Source: Perlabentimonas sp046542995
GTDB lineage: Bacteria; Bacteroidota; Bacteroidia; Bacteroidales; Tenuifilaceae
Direction of reading: 5' to 3'
NCBI GenBank assembly: GCA_046542995.1
Contig: JBKHAH010000126.1
Location: 1-6,570, forward strand
DNA length: 6,570 nucleotides
Both the position numbers and the translations under genes were made by a program. The notes beneath the pieces were generated by a model. That model saw nothing but the letters and a program-made list of their open reading frames with translations. It was not told where the DNA came from and ran no database searches. How positions within the stretch are numbered: the first letter of the stretch is position 1; the number at the start of each line of letters is the position of its first letter. Below are positions 5,339-6,570 of this stretch, one piece after another.

Positions 5339-6570
5339 CTGTTTAAAATTTTCAGCACCTCGTTTATTGCCTTTGCTTTGAGCATGCATTCACTATATTC
5401 CTTTTCAGGCACAGAGGCGTTGGTTATAGCTCCACCTACAGTATAGGAAAGGTATTGTTGGGTCTCATTATACAGAATACTTCTTATTACAACATTGAAA
5501 TCAAAATCGCCTTGTGGGTCAATGTATCCAACTGCTCCTGAGTACAGTCCCCTTTTGCTTCGCTCGTATTTTTCAATTAGTTTCATTGCGCTCACCTTAG
5601 GTGCACCTGTCATTGACCCCATTGGGAATGTAGCCTTCAGGATATCTACAATATCATAATTCTTATTTGCAATGCAAGACACAGTGGAAATTAACTGATT
5701 AACCTGTTTGAAGGGGTATGCTCCGCAGAGTTCATCAACGTTTACTGTGTTTTTTTGGGCAATACGTGATAAATCGTTGCGCACCAAATCAACAATCATG
5801 ATATTCTCAGCACGCTCTTTGGGATCGTTTCTTAATTTCTCTTGCAATTCCTTATCCTCCTCAGGGGTCATGCCTCTGGGGCTTGTTCCTTTTATTGGTT
5901 GGGACACTACTCTATTGCCTATTTTCCGTAAAAAACGTTCGGGGCTAGCACATAGCAAATACTTATCGTTTAATTTACCGAATGCAGAGAATGGTGTTGG
6001 TGATAAATTATTCAGATTAACATAGCTCTTAAAGGGATTAATTTTGCAGGGCGAGGCATAGAACTCCTGACAAAGGTTCATTTCGTATATATCACCACGT
6101 TGAATATGCTCCATCACCTTATTGACAGTATTCAGGTATTCGTTTTTAGTATAGCGCTCCTTTAGTAAAACCTTGTGCTCATCACTTTTATTTATACATG
6201 GTGCATTCATAATTGAATTGAACAACTCTTGAGCTGACTGCCTGTTAAAACTTTTCTTAGAATAATGGATTTTAAGCAAGTCGTTTTCAACGGCAAACAC
6301 AACAGAAGGTCTAAAGAACAAGAGTTCTGGAAACTCTAGCCCATCAAAGTTTTCTGATTTTAGGTTTTCAATCTCATTTTTTAAATCATAGCCCAAAAAG
6401 CCAAATAGCCAATCGTTGCAATTTATTGCATCTCTTAGCTTATTAAAATGGTTATTATCAGGGCGAATAACGTCTTCGGCTCCAAATGCCACTAACAATT
6501 GGTATCTGCTTGAATCCTTCTGTAATTTGTTAAAATATTGGTAGCCATTGCTATGCAGAACAATGGAGTA
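5335..6570 (-). CDS. pabB: Aminodeoxychorismate synthase component I PabB (5' end outside window)
   Basis: This is the chorismate-binding subunit that makes 4-amino-4-deoxychorismate, the precursor of p-aminobenzoate and folate, normally with ammonia from a PabA glutaminase. The reading frame stays open to the right edge, so 411 C-terminal residues are present and the true start lies beyond 6570. The visible start-like codon at 6498 is an internal TTG, and the 24 residues before it (LHSNGYQYF region) look like real protein. Chorismate-binding-domain motifs include YEMNLCQEFY, CASPERFL, QPIKGTSPRG (Lys codon at 5890-5892), ERAENIMIVDLVRNDLSR, GSMTGAPKVSAMKLIE, SGAVGYI, DFDFNVVIRS and GGAITNAS. 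PIKGT with lysine is the PabB form; anthranilate synthase TrpE usually has PIAGT. No PabA or PabC domain is fused at the C terminus; the protein ends at EVLKILNR. Its TGA overlaps the tilS ATG, making a two-gene operon whose promoter is outside the window. Confidence 0.93.
   Translation of the reverse strand, partial: YSIVLHSNGYQYFNKLQKDSSRYQLLVAFGAEDVIRPDNNHFNKLRDAINCNDWLFGFLGYDLKNEIENLKSENFDGLEFPELLFFRPSVVFAVENDLLKIHYSKKSFNRQSAQELFNSIMNAPCINKSDEHKVLLKERYTKNEYLNTVNKVMEHIQRGDIYEMNLCQEFYASPCKINPFKSYVNLNNLSPTPFSAFGKLNDKYLLCASPERFLRKIGNRVVSQPIKGTSPRGMTPEEDKELQEKLRNDPKERAENIMIVDLVRNDLSRIAQKNTVNVDELCGAYPFKQVNQLISTVSCIANKNYDIVDILKATFPMGSMTGAPKVSAMKLIEKYERSKRGLYSGAVGYIDPQGDFDFNVVIRSILYNETQQYLSYTVGGAITNASVPEKEYSECMLKAKAINEVLKILNR

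Noticed and set aside
5339..5389. N-terminal extension of tilS by 17 residues from an upstream in-frame ATG at 5389
   Set aside because: It lies wholly inside the end of pabB, adds a non-conserved leader, and the ATG at 5338 gives the classic ATGA overlap and the usual distance to the PP-loop.
6496..6498. TTG at 6498 as the start of pabB
   Set aside because: The frame continues without a stop to the window edge and encodes plausible PabB sequence before this codon, so it is an internal leucine codon and the gene is simply cut by the window.
1..6570. A new multi-gene defence, mobile or biosynthetic system
   Set aside because: Every substantial gene belongs to a known family with a housekeeping or unassigned single-gene role. 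Strands alternate, there are no direct-repeat arrays or transposase fragments, and nothing groups the DUF4301 and UPF0316 genes into one unit.

Overview
The window looks like an ordinary piece of chromosome from a member of the Bacteroidota, probably close to the Bacteroidales. Three things point there. The DNA is AT-rich by eye. Start codons lack Shine-Dalgarno sequences, and octamers matching the Bacteroidota -7 promoter consensus TAnnTTTG lie upstream of three genes in the right orientation. One gene belongs to DUF4301, a family I know mainly from this phylum. I see no mobile elements, CRISPR array, tRNA, rRNA or defence genes.

Layout from left to right. Positions 1-144 hold a strong bidirectional intrinsic terminator (62-94) and no clear gene. 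rimO (145-1467, minus) encodes the ribosomal protein S12 methylthiotransferase. A divergent promoter region (about 1468-1601) separates it from a 512-residue DUF4301 protein (1602-3140, plus). That gene converges on a UPF0316/DUF2179 membrane protein (3197-3787, minus), which has its own candidate promoter very close to its start. A 225-bp AT-rich intergenic gap (3788-4012) with two small inverted repeats follows. A two-gene minus-strand operon then runs in from the right edge: pabB (5335-6570, its 5' end outside the window), then tilS (4013-5338), joined by a 4-bp ATGA overlap.

The genes are mostly housekeeping and do not form one pathway. rimO and tilS modify the translation machinery (ribosomal protein S12 and tRNA-Ile), pabB starts the p-aminobenzoate branch of folate synthesis, and the UPF0316 and DUF4301 proteins have no established role. 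The most interesting lead is the DUF4301 protein. Its ordered motifs resemble those of UDP-sugar pyrophosphorylases, which suggests an uncharacterised nucleotidyltransferase. I found no convincing new multi-gene system.
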